Shown: one piece after another, positions 8,995-19,597 of the stretch
Layout of the letters: the number at the start of each line of letters is the position of its first letter
Numbering within the stretch: the first letter of the stretch is position 1
Assembly: GCA_016699855.1 (NCBI GenBank)
Contig: CP064988.1
Span: 3,314,501 to 3,378,500, forward strand
Reading direction: 5' to 3'
Length of the DNA: 64,000 bases
Source of the DNA: Rhodospirillales bacterium
Lineage (GTDB): Bacteria > Pseudomonadota > Alphaproteobacteria > Reyranellales > Reyranellaceae
The notes under the pieces: model-generated
Told to the model about the DNA's origin: nothing
The model's input: only the letters and a program-made list of their open reading frames with translations
Databases searched by the model: none
Program-made: the position numbers and the translations under genes

Positions 8995-10440
8995 CTACCA
9001 CACCGGATCGATCGGCGTCGGCATCGCGCACCGCGCCTCGACGACCTCGGCGGCGTCGAGCGCGAGGTCCTCGCGGAAGCGGGCGGCGATGATCTGGGCG
9101 CCAAGCGGCAGGCCCATCGGCGCGTCGGCGGCTTCCATCACCCCGGCCGGGACGGACACCGCCGGCAGGCCGAGCGCCGGCACGATGTTGAGCAGCGTCT
9201 GGGCGCCCAGCAGCGCCGCCGTCGCCGCCATGTCGCCGAGGTCGAAGCCCGGCTCGAACGGCGGCGCGCCGGACACCGGCGCCACGATCAACGGATAGCG
9301 TTCGAGGAACAGCGACCAGTCGCGGATGTGCTTCGTGCGCTCCGCCAGCGCCGCGAGATAGGTTTCGTGGTCGACCTCCGGCGCGACCGCGAACCACAGC
9401 TCCATCGAGCGGATCAGGTCGGGGTCGCCGACCCGCAGCGCCAGCGGATACTGGTGGCGGCGGGTGTCGCCGACCACGATCTTGCGCCACACCGCCTCGA
9501 CGGCGGCGATCGACGGCGGCTCGACCTCCTCGACCGCGTAGCCGGAATCGGCCAGCGCCGCGCCGGCGCGGCGGACGGCGTCGGCGATGGCGGGATGCGT
9601 GGGCATGTCGCGCGGCGCGGCGCACAGCGCGACGCGGATCGGCCGCGGTGGCGGCGGGCCCTCGAGCGGCGCCGGCACCCACCACGGATCGCGCGGATCG
9701 CGGCGCGCCATCGCCGCCAGGCCGAGCCGCAGGTCGCGCACGCGCCGCGCCAGCGGACCCTGCACGCTCATGAGCTGCGCGGTCGGCGGCCGTTCGCCGA
9801 CGGTCGACGGGTTGTAGGCGGGCACGCGCCCGAAGCTCGGCCGGATGCCGGCGACGCCGCAGCAATGGGCGGGATGGCGGATCGAGCCGCAATAGTCGTT
9901 GCCGTGCGCCAGCGCGCCGATGCCGGCGGCGACGGCCGCCGCGGCGCCGCCCGACGAGCCGCCGGGCACGCGCGCCGGCGACCACGGATTGCGCGTGCGT
10001 CCGCGCAGCGGGTTGACCGTGTCCCAGCGCGACGACAGGCCGGGCGTGTTGGTGCGGCCGATGATGACGGCGCCGGCGGCCTTCCAGTTCGCGACCGGCG
10101 GGCTATCCTCGGCCGCGACCATCTCCGCGAAGGCGACGATGCCGTTGGTGGTCGGCAGGCCGGCGTGGTCGACGTTCTCCTTCATCGTCACCGGCACGCC
10201 GTGCAGCGGGCCGGGCGCGTCGCCGCGCGCGACGGCGGCGTCGGCGGCGTCGGCCGCCGCCAGGGCGGCGTCGCGCAGCGGCAGCGCCACGGCGTTCAGC
10301 TTCGGATTGACCGCGTCGAGCCGGCCCAGCGCCGACAGCGTCGCCTCGCGGCTGGAGATCCGCTTCGCGCGGATGGCGTCGGCCAGATCGACGGCGTCCC
10401 AGCGCCAGAGCTCGTCCGACGATCCGCTCGACGATGCCAT
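8995..10440 (-). CDS. Amidase-signature family hydrolase
   Basis: Serine amidohydrolase of the amidase-signature family, 481 residues. The Ser-cisSer-Lys triad is visible: Lys87 in VTMKENVD, the cis-Ser in PGGSSGGAAA (residues about 159-168) and the nucleophile Ser186 in CGSIRHPA. Spacing fits the family. Members hydrolyse carboxylic amides, including indoleacetamide, mandelamide and aryl amides, to acid and ammonia; the substrate here is unknown. It is the last gene of a same-strand run that includes a benzoylformate-decarboxylase-like enzyme (15 bp upstream) and an acyl-CoA dehydrogenase, so an operon for degrading an amide-containing compound is plausible. Confidence 0.88.
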   Translation of the reverse strand: MASSSGSSDELWRWDAVDLADAIRAKRISSREATLSALGRLDAVNPKLNAVALPLRDAALAAADAADAAVARGDAPGPLHGVPVTMKENVDHAGLPTTNGIVAFAEMVAAEDSPPVANWKAAGAVIIGRTNTPGLSSRWDTVNPLRGRTRNPWSPARVPGGSSGGAAAAVAAGIGALAHGNDYCGSIRHPAHCCGVAGIRPSFGRVPAYNPSTVGERPPTAQLMSVQGPLARRVRDLRLGLAAMARRDPRDPWWVPAPLEGPPPPRPIRVALCAAPRDMPTHPAIADAVRRAGAALADSGYAVEEVEPPSIAAVEAVWRKIVVGDTRRHQYPLALRVGDPDLIRSMELWFAVAPEVDHETYLAALAERTKHIRDWSLFLERYPLIVAPVSGAPPFEPGFDLGDMAATAALLGAQTLLNIVPALGLPAVSVPAGVMEAADAPMGLPLGAQIIAARFREDLALDAAEVVEARCAMPTPIDPVW

Positions 10441-10455
10441 CGGTCCGCTCCCGCG

Positions 10456-12135
10456 CTACGTCGCCTTGCCGACCATGGCCTCGATCAGGGTCGGGCCGTC
10501 GGTCCGCGCCATGGCGGCGTCGAACGCGGCGTCGAACTCCTTGGCGTTCGTCGCGCGCACCGCCGACACGCCCAGCGCGCCGGCCAGCGCCGTGAAGTCG
10601 ATGGCGGGGTCGCGGAAATCCATGCCGATCGGCTTGTCGTTGCCGTGGAACGCCTTCAGCCGGTCCTTGAGGATCTGGTAGCCGCCGTTGTTGCAGATCA
10701 GGAACACGACCGGCAGCTTGTAGTGCGCCGCGCTCCAGATGGCCTGCACGCTGTACATCGAGCTGCCGTCGCCGATCACCGCCACGACGCGCCGCTCCGG
10801 CCGCGCCATCTGCACGCCGACGGCCGCCGCGATGCCCCAGCCGATGCCGCCGCTGACGTTGCCGAAATACGCGTAGCGGTCGCGCAGCGGATAGTGCGCC
10901 AGCAGCGAATTGGCGCTGGTCAGGCCCTCGTCGACCACGATGCCGTCGGCCGGCAGACGCTCGGACAGGCGCATCATCACCCATTCCGGCGCCATCGGGC
11001 TCTCGCCGGCGCGGGCGGCCACGGCGGCGCGGCGCGCCGCGCGCTTGGCCGACCAGTTGCTCGACGCCAGCGCCGCCACGGCCGCCTTCGCCGCCTCGGC
11101 GCGCGCCGCGCCGCCGATCCGCGTCAACGCCGGGATCAACGCCTTCAACGTCTCCTTCACGTCGGCGCGGACGGCGATCTCGGCGGGGTAGTTCTTGCCC
11201 ATCTCCCAGTCGCGCTGGCCGATCTGCACGATCTTCATGCCGGCCGGCACCGGCTCGACCGTGCTCCACACCGACATCTGCAGCACGTCCGAGCCGACGC
11301 AGACCAGCAGGTCGTAGGGCGCCAGAGTGTCGCGCACCTGCGTCTGGTTGCGGTTCAGCGCGCCCATGAAGCAGGGATGCTCCGACGGGAAATGCGCGCC
11401 GTGCGCCACGGTCTGCTGGTAGACCGCCGCGCCCAGCGTCTCGGCCAGTTCGGCCGCCTCGGCGAAGGCGTCGCTGCTCACGATCTCCGGTCCGGCGAGG
11501 ATAACCGGCCGCTTCGCCGCCAGCAGGCGCCGCGCCAGCCGCTCGACCGCGTCGTCCGACGGCCGCGTCGCGGTGTCGACGCGCGTCGACTCGCCGAGGT
11601 CGATGGCGGCCTCGGCGTTGAGGATGTCGCCGGGCAGCGAGATGAACACCGGCCCGGTGGGATGCGTGGTCGCGATCTTGGCGGCGCGGCGGAGCGTGCG
11701 CGGCAGGTCCTCGATGCGCGCGATCTCCGTCGCCCATTTCACGACGGGCTGCGCGATCGGGACCAGCGGCGCGTAGAGCAGCGGCTCGGTCAGGCCGTGG
11801 CCCTGCTCCTGCTGTCCGGCGGTCACGATCATCGGCGTGCCGCTCATCTGCGCGGTGTAGATCGCGCCGATGGCGTTGCCGAGGCCCGGCGCGACGTGGA
11901 CGTTGCACGACACCAGCTTGCCCGAGGCGCGCGAGAAGCCGTCGGCCATGCCGATGACGACCGATTCCTGGAGGCCCAGCACGTAGCCGAGGTCGGGATG
12001 CTCGCTGAGCGCGTGCATCACCGGCAGCTCCGTCGTGCCGGGATTGCCGAACAGCTTCGTCACGCCCTCGTCCTTGAGGATCGAGAGGAAGGCGCTGCGC
12101 CCGGTGATCGAGTTCTTGCCGCCGCCGTCGGCCAT
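10456..12135 (-). CDS. ThDP-dependent decarboxylase/synthase, benzoylformate decarboxylase-like
   Basis: 559-residue thiamine-diphosphate enzyme. The N-terminal pyrimidine domain has FGNPGTTELP, very like the FGNPGSNELP of benzoylformate decarboxylase, and the cofactor-activating Glu in LQESVV. NVHVAPG keeps the His70 equivalent. The C-terminal pyrophosphate domain near residue 450 has GDGSSMYSVQAIW ... ICNNGGY, the GDG-N(28)-NN signature. Compared with benzoylformate decarboxylase, Ser26 is Thr and I see no counterpart of His281, so the substrate probably differs; acetolactate-synthase-like or other 2-keto acid chemistry remains possible. The start ATG at 12135 follows GGGAGGA and lies 26 bp after the acyl-CoA dehydrogenase gene, indicating an operon. 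Confidence 0.82.
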   Translation of the reverse strand: MADGGGKNSITGRSAFLSILKDEGVTKLFGNPGTTELPVMHALSEHPDLGYVLGLQESVVIGMADGFSRASGKLVSCNVHVAPGLGNAIGAIYTAQMSGTPMIVTAGQQEQGHGLTEPLLYAPLVPIAQPVVKWATEIARIEDLPRTLRRAAKIATTHPTGPVFISLPGDILNAEAAIDLGESTRVDTATRPSDDAVERLARRLLAAKRPVILAGPEIVSSDAFAEAAELAETLGAAVYQQTVAHGAHFPSEHPCFMGALNRNQTQVRDTLAPYDLLVCVGSDVLQMSVWSTVEPVPAGMKIVQIGQRDWEMGKNYPAEIAVRADVKETLKALIPALTRIGGAARAEAAKAAVAALASSNWSAKRAARRAAVAARAGESPMAPEWVMMRLSERLPADGIVVDEGLTSANSLLAHYPLRDRYAYFGNVSGGIGWGIAAAVGVQMARPERRVVAVIGDGSSMYSVQAIWSAAHYKLPVVFLICNNGGYQILKDRLKAFHGNDKPIGMDFRDPAIDFTALAGALGVSAVRATNAKEFDAAFDAAMARTDGPTLIEAMVGKAT

Positions 12136-12161
12136 GATGTCGTCCTCCCGTTGGATCGCCG

Positions 12162-13325
12162 CTACGCCGCCGGCTTGCCGAGCAGGTTGTCGGAGATGAT
12201 GCGTTTCTGGATCTCCGAGGTGCCCTCGAAGATCTTGGTCAGCCGCGCGTCGCGCCAGTAGCGCTCGACGGCGTGCAGCTTGGTGTAGCCGGCGCCGCCG
12301 AAGATCTGCAGCGCGTCGCTGGTGACGCGCTCCGCCATCTCGCTGGCGAACAGCTTCACCATCGACGCCTCCTTGTCGCAGCGCCGCTTGCTGTCGATCT
12401 CGTCGCACACGAAGTACATCAGCTGGCGCGCCGCCTCGATGTCGGTCGCCATCTTCGCCAGCCGGAAACGGGTGTACTGGAACTCGCCGATCGGCTGGCC
12501 GAACTGCACGCGCTCCTTGGCGTAGCGGGTGGCGTCCTCGAGCCCGCCGCGCGCCAGCCCGATGGCGCGCGCCGCGGTGTGGGCGCGGGCGCGCTCCAGG
12601 CCGGCGGAGAGGTAGTAGAATCCGCGGCCCTCCTCGCCGACCAGGCAGTCCGCCGGTATGCGGCAGTCGTCGAACGCCAGCTCCCAGGTCTTCCAGCCGA
12701 AATAGCCGATCTTCGGGATCGGGCCGCCCTTCACGCCGGCGGGAAGCTGGCCCCGGGGCTTCTCGATCATGAAGCAGCTGATGCCCTGGTGCCGCTTCTT
12801 CGGATCCGTGGGCTGCGAGGTGCGGGCCGCCAGCGCGATGTAGTCGGCGCCGTCGGCGAAGGTGCACCAGTATTTGTTGCCGTTGATGACCCAGGAATCG
12901 CCGTCCCGGGTAGCGCGGCAGGCGATGCCGCCGAGGTCGGAGCCGACACCGGGCTCCGACAGCGAACCGGCGCCGAGGAACTCGCCGCGGGCGGCCCGCG
13001 GCAGATACTTGCGCTTCTGCGCCTCGTCCATGCCGCGCGCCGCCGACAGCCCGTTGCCGCGCGCGATCAGCGACGCCACGCTCATCCAGGCGCGCGACAG
13101 CTCCTCGGTGATCAGGCAGTACTCGAACACGCCCAGCCCCATGCCGCCGTACTCCTCGGGGATGAGGATGCCGAAATAGCCCATCTCCGCGAGCTTATCG
13201 CGCAGCGACATGGGGATGTCGCCCTCGACCGGATCGAGCTTGTTGGCGAGCGGCAGCACCTCGTTCAGCGCGAACTCGCGCGCCGTCTCCTGGATCATCC
13301 GCCGTTCTTCCGTCATGTACGACAT
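12162..13325 (-). CDS. Acyl-CoA dehydrogenase
   Basis: FAD-dependent acyl-CoA dehydrogenase, 387 residues, full length for the family. The FAD/substrate signature GSLSEPGVGSDLGG is followed by WVINGNKYWCTFADGADY. The C-terminus has RDARLTKIFEGTSEIQKR; the Glu of FEGTSEI is the position of the catalytic base. It oxidises an acyl-CoA to the 2-enoyl-CoA and passes electrons to an electron-transfer flavoprotein, which is not encoded here. It begins the run acyl-CoA dehydrogenase - ThDP enzyme - amidase on the minus strand, with gaps of 26 and 15 bp. A divergent D-aminoacylase-like gene starts 169 bp upstream. Confidence 0.9.
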   Translation of the reverse strand: MSYMTEERRMIQETAREFALNEVLPLANKLDPVEGDIPMSLRDKLAEMGYFGILIPEEYGGMGLGVFEYCLITEELSRAWMSVASLIARGNGLSAARGMDEAQKRKYLPRAARGEFLGAGSLSEPGVGSDLGGIACRATRDGDSWVINGNKYWCTFADGADYIALAARTSQPTDPKKRHQGISCFMIEKPRGQLPAGVKGGPIPKIGYFGWKTWELAFDDCRIPADCLVGEEGRGFYYLSAGLERARAHTAARAIGLARGGLEDATRYAKERVQFGQPIGEFQYTRFRLAKMATDIEAARQLMYFVCDEIDSKRRCDKEASMVKLFASEMAERVTSDALQIFGGAGYTKLHAVERYWRDARLTKIFEGTSEIQKRIISDNLLGKPAA

Positions 13326-13493
13326 CTCGCCGCCGTCCCTCCGCGTCCCCGGTCCGGCGGCGACGTTAGCCGATTCCGGCGCGTCGTGGGCGCTCCGCGC
13401 CGGCCTGAACGGCTGCCATGCGAAAATTCGGCCGGGTCAGCGCGGGCCGGCCGGGCTATGGATGCGTCGACCCACCCGTCTGGAGGCCACGCC

Positions 13494-15189
<1,696 letters not shown>

Positions 15190-15194
15190 ATATG

Positions 15195-15425
15195 ATCCCT
15201 CTCCCGCTTCGCGGGAGAGGGCGGGGCCCATCGTGAAGCGATGGGAGGGTGAGGGGCCAAGGACGTGGTCGGCTGTGGCGAAGACGCGCCACCGGCGTCG
15301 GGCGCGCCATCAATCGGGGACCGCGCGCTTAGCCCCTCACCCCGGCCCTCTCCCGCAAGCGGGAGAGGGAGAAAAAAGCCGAAATCGGTAGCGTGACTCC
15401 GTCAGCCCGCGAGCGGGAGAGGGAG
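15195..15425. repeat. Cluster of family B palindromic repeats
   Basis: The 255-bp gap between two convergent genes is almost entirely repeat. CTCTCCCGCTTCGCGGGAGAG with GGGAGGGTGAGGGGCC lies at 15195-15259, an inverted copy at 15332-15371, and a fragment with GCGGGAGAGGGAGA near 15408-15425. Nothing coding was seen. Confidence 0.75.
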
Positions 15426-15444
15426 ATCACGCAAGTCGCTCCCC

Positions 15445-16539
15445 TCAATACCCCTGGTCGTCGAGGTTCAGCAGCGGGAAGGCGCTGTGGACGCGGGGGT
15501 CGGCGACGTCGGGCGCGCCCTTGTGCAGGAAGGAGTGGTCGAGGTCGGAGAGCTTCGGCGCGCCGAGCAGGCCGAGCGCGCTCTTGATCTCGTCCTCGAG
15601 GATCTCCAGCAGGCGCACGACGCCGTCCTCGCCCGCGGCCGCCAGCGCGTAGCAGAACAGCCGGCCGATCGCGACCGCGTCGGCGCCCATGGCGATGGCC
15701 TTGACCACGTCGGTGCCGCGGCTGATGCCGCCGTCGACCACCACCTTGGCGTGGCCGCCGACCGCCTCGAGGACCTCCGGCAGGACGTCCATCGAACCGC
15801 GGCCGTGGTCGAGCTGGCGGCCGCCGTGGTTGGAGACGTAGACCACGTCGACGCCGTGTTCGATCGCGATCCTGGCGTCCTCGGCGGTGGCGATGCCCTT
15901 GAGGATCAGCGGCACTTTGTGCGTCTTCTTGAAATGCGCGACGTTCTTCCAGCTCAGCCCCGCCTGGAACTCGGTGCCGGTGAGGTTCGACCGCCACGAT
16001 TTGTTGAAGCGCTTCGCGATGTCGCGCTCGCGCCGGCTGTAGACCGCCGTGTCGACGGTGATGCAGAACGCGTCGTAGCCGGAATCGACGGCGCGCTTCA
16101 CGCGGTCGTCGATCCAGGAATCGTCGCCGCGCACGTAGAGCTGGAAGATCTTGAAGCCGCCGGCGGCCTTGCCGACGGTCTCGATGCCCAGCGTCGACAC
16201 CGAGCTGACCAGCATCGGCACGCCGAAGCGTTCGGCGGCGCGCGCCACCGTCGAGCCGCCGCCGGGCTCGAACGACTCCAGCGAGCCGATCGGCGCCAGC
16301 ATCACCGGCAGGCGCAGCCGCTTGCCGAGGAACGTCGACGAGGCGTCGATGTCGGAGACGTCGCGCAGCACGCGGGGCCGCAGCGCGATGGCGTCGAGCG
16401 CGCGGCGGTTGCGCCGCATCGTCGTCTCGGTCTCGGTGGCGCCGACGAGGTAGTCCCAGATGTAGGCGTTGAGCTTGAGCTTCGCCTCCTTCACGAACTC
16501 GTGCAGCGTCTGGTATTCCTGTTCCAATCCGGTCGACAT
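15445..16539 (-). CDS. FMN-dependent alpha-hydroxy-acid oxidase/dehydrogenase
   Basis: 364-residue enzyme of the FMN-dependent alpha-hydroxy-acid dehydrogenase family (glycolate oxidase, L-lactate dehydrogenase, mandelate dehydrogenase). The beta/alpha-barrel carries the signature VSNHGGRQLDHG near residue 233, holding the catalytic His and substrate-binding Arg. LILKGI just before it has the FMN lysine, and VVVDGGISRGTDVVKAIAMG binds the FMN phosphate. It oxidises an L-2-hydroxy acid to the 2-keto acid using FMN. No long hydrophobic insert is seen, so it is probably soluble. A 2-keto-acid decarboxylase-like gene 3 kb away may use such products, which is inference. It is divergent from the oxidoreductase gene at 16692. 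Confidence 0.9.
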   Translation of the reverse strand: MSTGLEQEYQTLHEFVKEAKLKLNAYIWDYLVGATETETTMRRNRRALDAIALRPRVLRDVSDIDASSTFLGKRLRLPVMLAPIGSLESFEPGGGSTVARAAERFGVPMLVSSVSTLGIETVGKAAGGFKIFQLYVRGDDSWIDDRVKRAVDSGYDAFCITVDTAVYSRRERDIAKRFNKSWRSNLTGTEFQAGLSWKNVAHFKKTHKVPLILKGIATAEDARIAIEHGVDVVYVSNHGGRQLDHGRGSMDVLPEVLEAVGGHAKVVVDGGISRGTDVVKAIAMGADAVAIGRLFCYALAAAGEDGVVRLLEILEDEIKSALGLLGAPKLSDLDHSFLHKGAPDVADPRVHSAFPLLNLDDQGY

Positions 16540-16691
16540 CGGGATCTCCTCGCGGGGCGCCGCAACCTAGCAATCCCCGGCCGGCGGCACAAAGCGCCGG
16601 ACGCCCGGCGGCCATGCGATGGCCGCGCCGCCGGACCGCTGGCGGCGCGGCGGCGACGCGCTATGGTGCCGGCGAAACCGGAGGTCGCGCC

Positions 16692-17720
16692 ATGATTCCC
16701 AAGACACACCGCCGCGTCACGCTGCTGCGCCGCCCGCCGGGCGAGCCGGCCGAATCGGATTTCCGCGTCGAGGAGGTCCAGACGCCGGAGCCCGGCCCGC
16801 GCGAGGTGCTGGTGCGCGTGGTCTACCTGTCGCTCGATCCCTACCAGCGCGGCCGCATGCGCGACGCGGCGTCCTACGCCGCCGCCGTCGGCATCGGCGA
16901 GGTGATGACCGGCGGCACGGTCGGCGAGGTGGTGGCGTCGAAGCATCCCGACTTCAAGGTCGGCGACATCGTCGAGGACCGGCTGGGGTGGCAGGAATAC
17001 GCCATCGGCGGCGGCCCGGCGCTGCGCAAGGTCGATCCCTCCATCGCGCCGATCTCGACCGCCAACGGCGTCCTGGGGATGCCGGGGATGACGGCGTATT
17101 TCGGCCTGCTCGACGTCGGCCGGCCGAAGCCGGGCGAGACCGTGGTGGTGTCGGCGGCGTCGGGCGCCGTGGGACAGGCGGTCGGCCAGATCGCGAAGAT
17201 CATGGGCTGCCGCGCGGTCGGCATCGCCGGCGGCAAGGCGAAGTGCGACTTCGTCGTGAACGAGCTCGGCTTCGATTCCTGCGTCGACTACAAGGCCGGC
17301 GGCGATCTCGACGCCGCCGTGAAGGCGGCCTGCCCGGACGGCGTCGACGTGTATTTCGACAACGTCGGCGGCGTGGTGTCGGACGCGGTCCTGCGGCAGC
17401 TCAATTTCTTCGCCCGCGTGTCCCTGTGCGGCTCGATCTCGCAGTACAACGCCGTGACGCCGGAGCTGGGGCCGCGGCTGATGGGCACGTTCGTCGGCAA
17501 GCGCGTGTCGATGCGCGGCTTCATCGTCACCGATTTCGCCGGCCAGTACGCGCCGGCCATGCGCCAGATGGGCGAATGGGTGCGCTCGGGCCGGCTGAAA
17601 TACCGCGAGGACATCGTCGACGGCATCGACAAGGCGCCGCGCGCCTTCATCGGCCTGCTGCGCGGCGAGAATTTCGGCAAGATGCTGGTGCGGCTGGGGC
17701 CGGAGCCCGCGAAGCGGTAG
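16692..17720 (+). CDS. NADP-dependent zinc-free MDR oxidoreductase (CurA-like)
   Basis: 342-residue medium-chain dehydrogenase/reductase of the leukotriene B4 12-hydroxydehydrogenase / CurA group. The N-terminus has VYLSLDPYQRGRM, the hallmark of this branch, and GMPGMTAYFGLLDVGRPKPGE precedes the Rossmann motif AASGAVGQAVGQ. A VDVYFDNVGG motif follows. No zinc ligands are present. Such enzymes reduce conjugated double bonds of enones or enals with NADPH. The ATG at 16692 lies after GGAGGTCGCGCC. It stands alone between divergent and convergent neighbours and is followed by a palindromic repeat that may end its transcript. Confidence 0.88.
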   Translation: MIPKTHRRVTLLRRPPGEPAESDFRVEEVQTPEPGPREVLVRVVYLSLDPYQRGRMRDAASYAAAVGIGEVMTGGTVGEVVASKHPDFKVGDIVEDRLGWQEYAIGGGPALRKVDPSIAPISTANGVLGMPGMTAYFGLLDVGRPKPGETVVVSAASGAVGQAVGQIAKIMGCRAVGIAGGKAKCDFVVNELGFDSCVDYKAGGDLDAAVKAACPDGVDVYFDNVGGVVSDAVLRQLNFFARVSLCGSISQYNAVTPELGPRLMGTFVGKRVSMRGFIVTDFAGQYAPAMRQMGEWVRSGRLKYREDIVDGIDKAPRAFIGLLRGENFGKMLVRLGPEPAKR

Positions 17721-17736
17721 GGCGCCCGAAGAGAAG

Positions 17737-17856
17737 ACCCCTCATCCGGCGCTCCGCGCCACCTTCTCCCCCGAAGACGGGGGAGAAGGGATGATTTGGG
17801 TCGTCCCTCTCCCCCGTCTTCGGGGGAGAAGGTGCCCGACGGGCGGACGAGGGGCC
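17737..17856. repeat. Inverted palindromic repeat, family C
   Basis: CCCCTCATCCGGCGCTCCGC and CACCTTCTCCCCCG lead into two facing hairpins (CCCCCGAAGACGGGGG and CCCCCGTCTTCGGGGG), then GGTGCCCGACGGGCGGACGA. A diverged copy is at 22686-22797. The paired hairpins form one large inverted repeat between genes. Confidence 0.8.
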
Positions 17857-17895
17857 TGCGGTTACAGGCGCGATGAATGCGATGGAGGGACGGCG

Positions 17896-18744
17896 ATGGC
17901 GGCGAAACTCGAGACGGTCATGGACGGGCTCACCTTCGCGGAAGGGCCGCGCTGGCATGACGGCCGGCTGTGGTTCTCCGATTTCTATTCGCACCGCGTG
18001 ATCGCGGTCGAGGCGGGCGGCAAGTCCGAGACCATCGTCGAGGTGCCGCAGCGGCCGTCGGGGCTGGGATGGACTCCCGCCGGCGACCTGCTGATCGTCT
18101 CCATGCTCGACCGCGCGCTGTTGCGCTTCGCAGGCGGCAGGCTCTCGCCCTACGCCGACCTGTCGGCGCTGGCGACCGGGCCGTGCAACGACATGGTGGT
18201 CGACGCCAAGGGCCGCTGTTATGTCGGCAATTTCGGCTTCGACCGCCACAAGGGCGAGGCGCAGCGCACGACATGTCTGGCGCGGGTCGATCCCGACGGC
18301 ACGGTGAGCCGCGCCGCCGACGACCTGATGTTCCCCAACGGCACGGTGATCACGCCGGACGGCCGCACCATGGTGGTCGCCGAGACCTTCGGCAGCAAGC
18401 TCACCGCGTTCGACGTCGCGGCCGACGGCACGCTGTCGAACCGCCGGCTGTTCGCCGATCTGCCGGGGATCTTCCCCGACGGCATCTGCCTCGACGCCGA
18501 GGGCGGCGTGTGGGTGACCGACGCGCGCGGGCCGGACACGGTGCGGGTGTTCGACGGCGGGCGCATCGCCGAGCGCATCCCGGCCGGCGAAGGGCGGCAC
18601 GCTTTCGCCTGCATGCTGGGCGGCGCCGATCGGCGCACGCTCTATCTCTGCACCAACGTCGCCAGCGGCCCGGCCGTGGCCGAGAAGCGCGCCGGGCGGA
18701 TCGACGCGGTGCGCGTCGACGTGCCCGGCGCCGGCCTGCCATAG
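17896..18744 (+). CDS. SMP-30/gluconolactonase/LRE family protein
   Basis: 282-residue six-bladed beta-propeller of the SMP-30/gluconolaconase family. Visible family features are FAEGPRWHDGRLWFSDF near residue 13, RPSGLGWTPAGDLLIVSM, the metal-site asparagine in TGPCNDMVVDAKGRCYVGN, and FPDGICLDAEGGVWV with a metal Asp. Members hydrolyse sugar or other lactones using a divalent ion. The start at 17896 is chosen because GGAGGGACGGCG stands directly before it. The next gene, an SDR oxidoreductase, starts 11 bp after the stop, so the two are surely co-transcribed: the SDR could make a lactone that this protein opens, which is inference. Confidence 0.87.
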   Translation: MAAKLETVMDGLTFAEGPRWHDGRLWFSDFYSHRVIAVEAGGKSETIVEVPQRPSGLGWTPAGDLLIVSMLDRALLRFAGGRLSPYADLSALATGPCNDMVVDAKGRCYVGNFGFDRHKGEAQRTTCLARVDPDGTVSRAADDLMFPNGTVITPDGRTMVVAETFGSKLTAFDVAADGTLSNRRLFADLPGIFPDGICLDAEGGVWVTDARGPDTVRVFDGGRIAERIPAGEGRHAFACMLGGADRRTLYLCTNVASGPAVAEKRAGRIDAVRVDVPGAGLP

Positions 18745-18755
18745 GAGGCGCCGCG

Positions 18756-19580
18756 ATGGCCGCCGACACGATGAAGGAAGGCGACTCCGGCCTGGCCGGC
18801 AAGGTCGCGATCGTCACCGGCGGCGGCGCCGCCGGCGACGGCATCGGCAACGGCCGCGCCGCCGCGATCCTGCTGGCGCGCGCCGGCGTGAAGGTGATGG
18901 TGGTCGACCGCGACGTGGCGCTGGCGCAGCGCACCGTCGACATGATCGCGGCCGAAGGCGGCACCGCCACGGCGTCGGCGGTCGACGTCACCGACGAGGC
19001 GCAGTGCGCCGCGATGGTCGAGGAGGCGGTGCACCGCCACGGCCGGCTGGACTTCCTCGACAACAACGTCGGAATCGGCAGCCGCGGCACGGTGGTCGAG
19101 GAGAAGCCGGAGATCTGGCGCCGCGTCATGCAGGTCAACGTCGAGACCATGTACCTCGTCGCCAAATACGCGATCCCGGCGATGGTCGGCACGGCCGGCG
19201 GCGGCGCCATCGTCAACGTATCGTCGATCTCGGCGCTGCGGCCGCGCGGACTGACGGCCTACACCACGTCGAAGGCCGCCGTGATCGGCCTGACGAAGGC
19301 GATGGCGGTCGACCACGGCCCGCAGGGGATCCGCGTCAACTGCGTCGCGCCGGGGCCGGTCTACACGCCGATGGTCTACGCGCCGGGCATGACCGAGGAG
19401 GCGCGCGCCCAGCGCCGCCGCGCCTCGGTGCTGGCGCGCGAGGGCACCGGCTGGGACATCGGCCACGCCGTGCGCTTCCTGATGAGCGACCACGCCCGCT
19501 ACATCACCGGCCAGACGCTGGTGGTCGACGGCGGCGCGACGCTGGTCGGCCCGTCGCGCTCGCCCAACGACGAGCACTGA
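18756..19580 (+). CDS. SDR family NAD(P)-dependent oxidoreductase
   Basis: 274-residue classical short-chain dehydrogenase. The cofactor loop TGGGAAGDGIGNG (from residue 21) has two extra residues compared with TGxxxGIG, a variant seen in some SDRs. Downstream are DNNVGIGSRG (the NNAG position), VNVSSISAL with the catalytic Ser, and YTTSK with catalytic Tyr169 and Lys173. VNCVAPGPVYTPM is typical. It oxidises an alcohol or reduces a ketone; the substrate is unknown. It follows the SMP-30 lactonase gene by 11 bp with AGGAGGCG before its ATG, suggesting a paired dehydrogenase-lactonase step. Confidence 0.9.
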   Translation: MAADTMKEGDSGLAGKVAIVTGGGAAGDGIGNGRAAAILLARAGVKVMVVDRDVALAQRTVDMIAAEGGTATASAVDVTDEAQCAAMVEEAVHRHGRLDFLDNNVGIGSRGTVVEEKPEIWRRVMQVNVETMYLVAKYAIPAMVGTAGGGAIVNVSSISALRPRGLTAYTTSKAAVIGLTKAMAVDHGPQGIRVNCVAPGPVYTPMVYAPGMTEEARAQRRRASVLAREGTGWDIGHAVRFLMSDHARYITGQTLVVDGGATLVGPSRSPNDEH

Positions 19581-19597
19581 CGGACTCTCCGCGCGCC

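Noticed and set aside
9328..12261. Very long open frame of 977 codons on the + strand opposite the amidase and ThDP enzyme genes
   Set aside because: It is an Arg/His/Ala-rich shadow of two clear minus-strand enzymes; GC-rich codon bias keeps the opposite frame open.
15195..15425. Several similar palindromes close together, considered as a CRISPR array
   Set aside because: Repeats are unequal in length and orientation and have no regular spacers; the same elements occur singly at other gaps.
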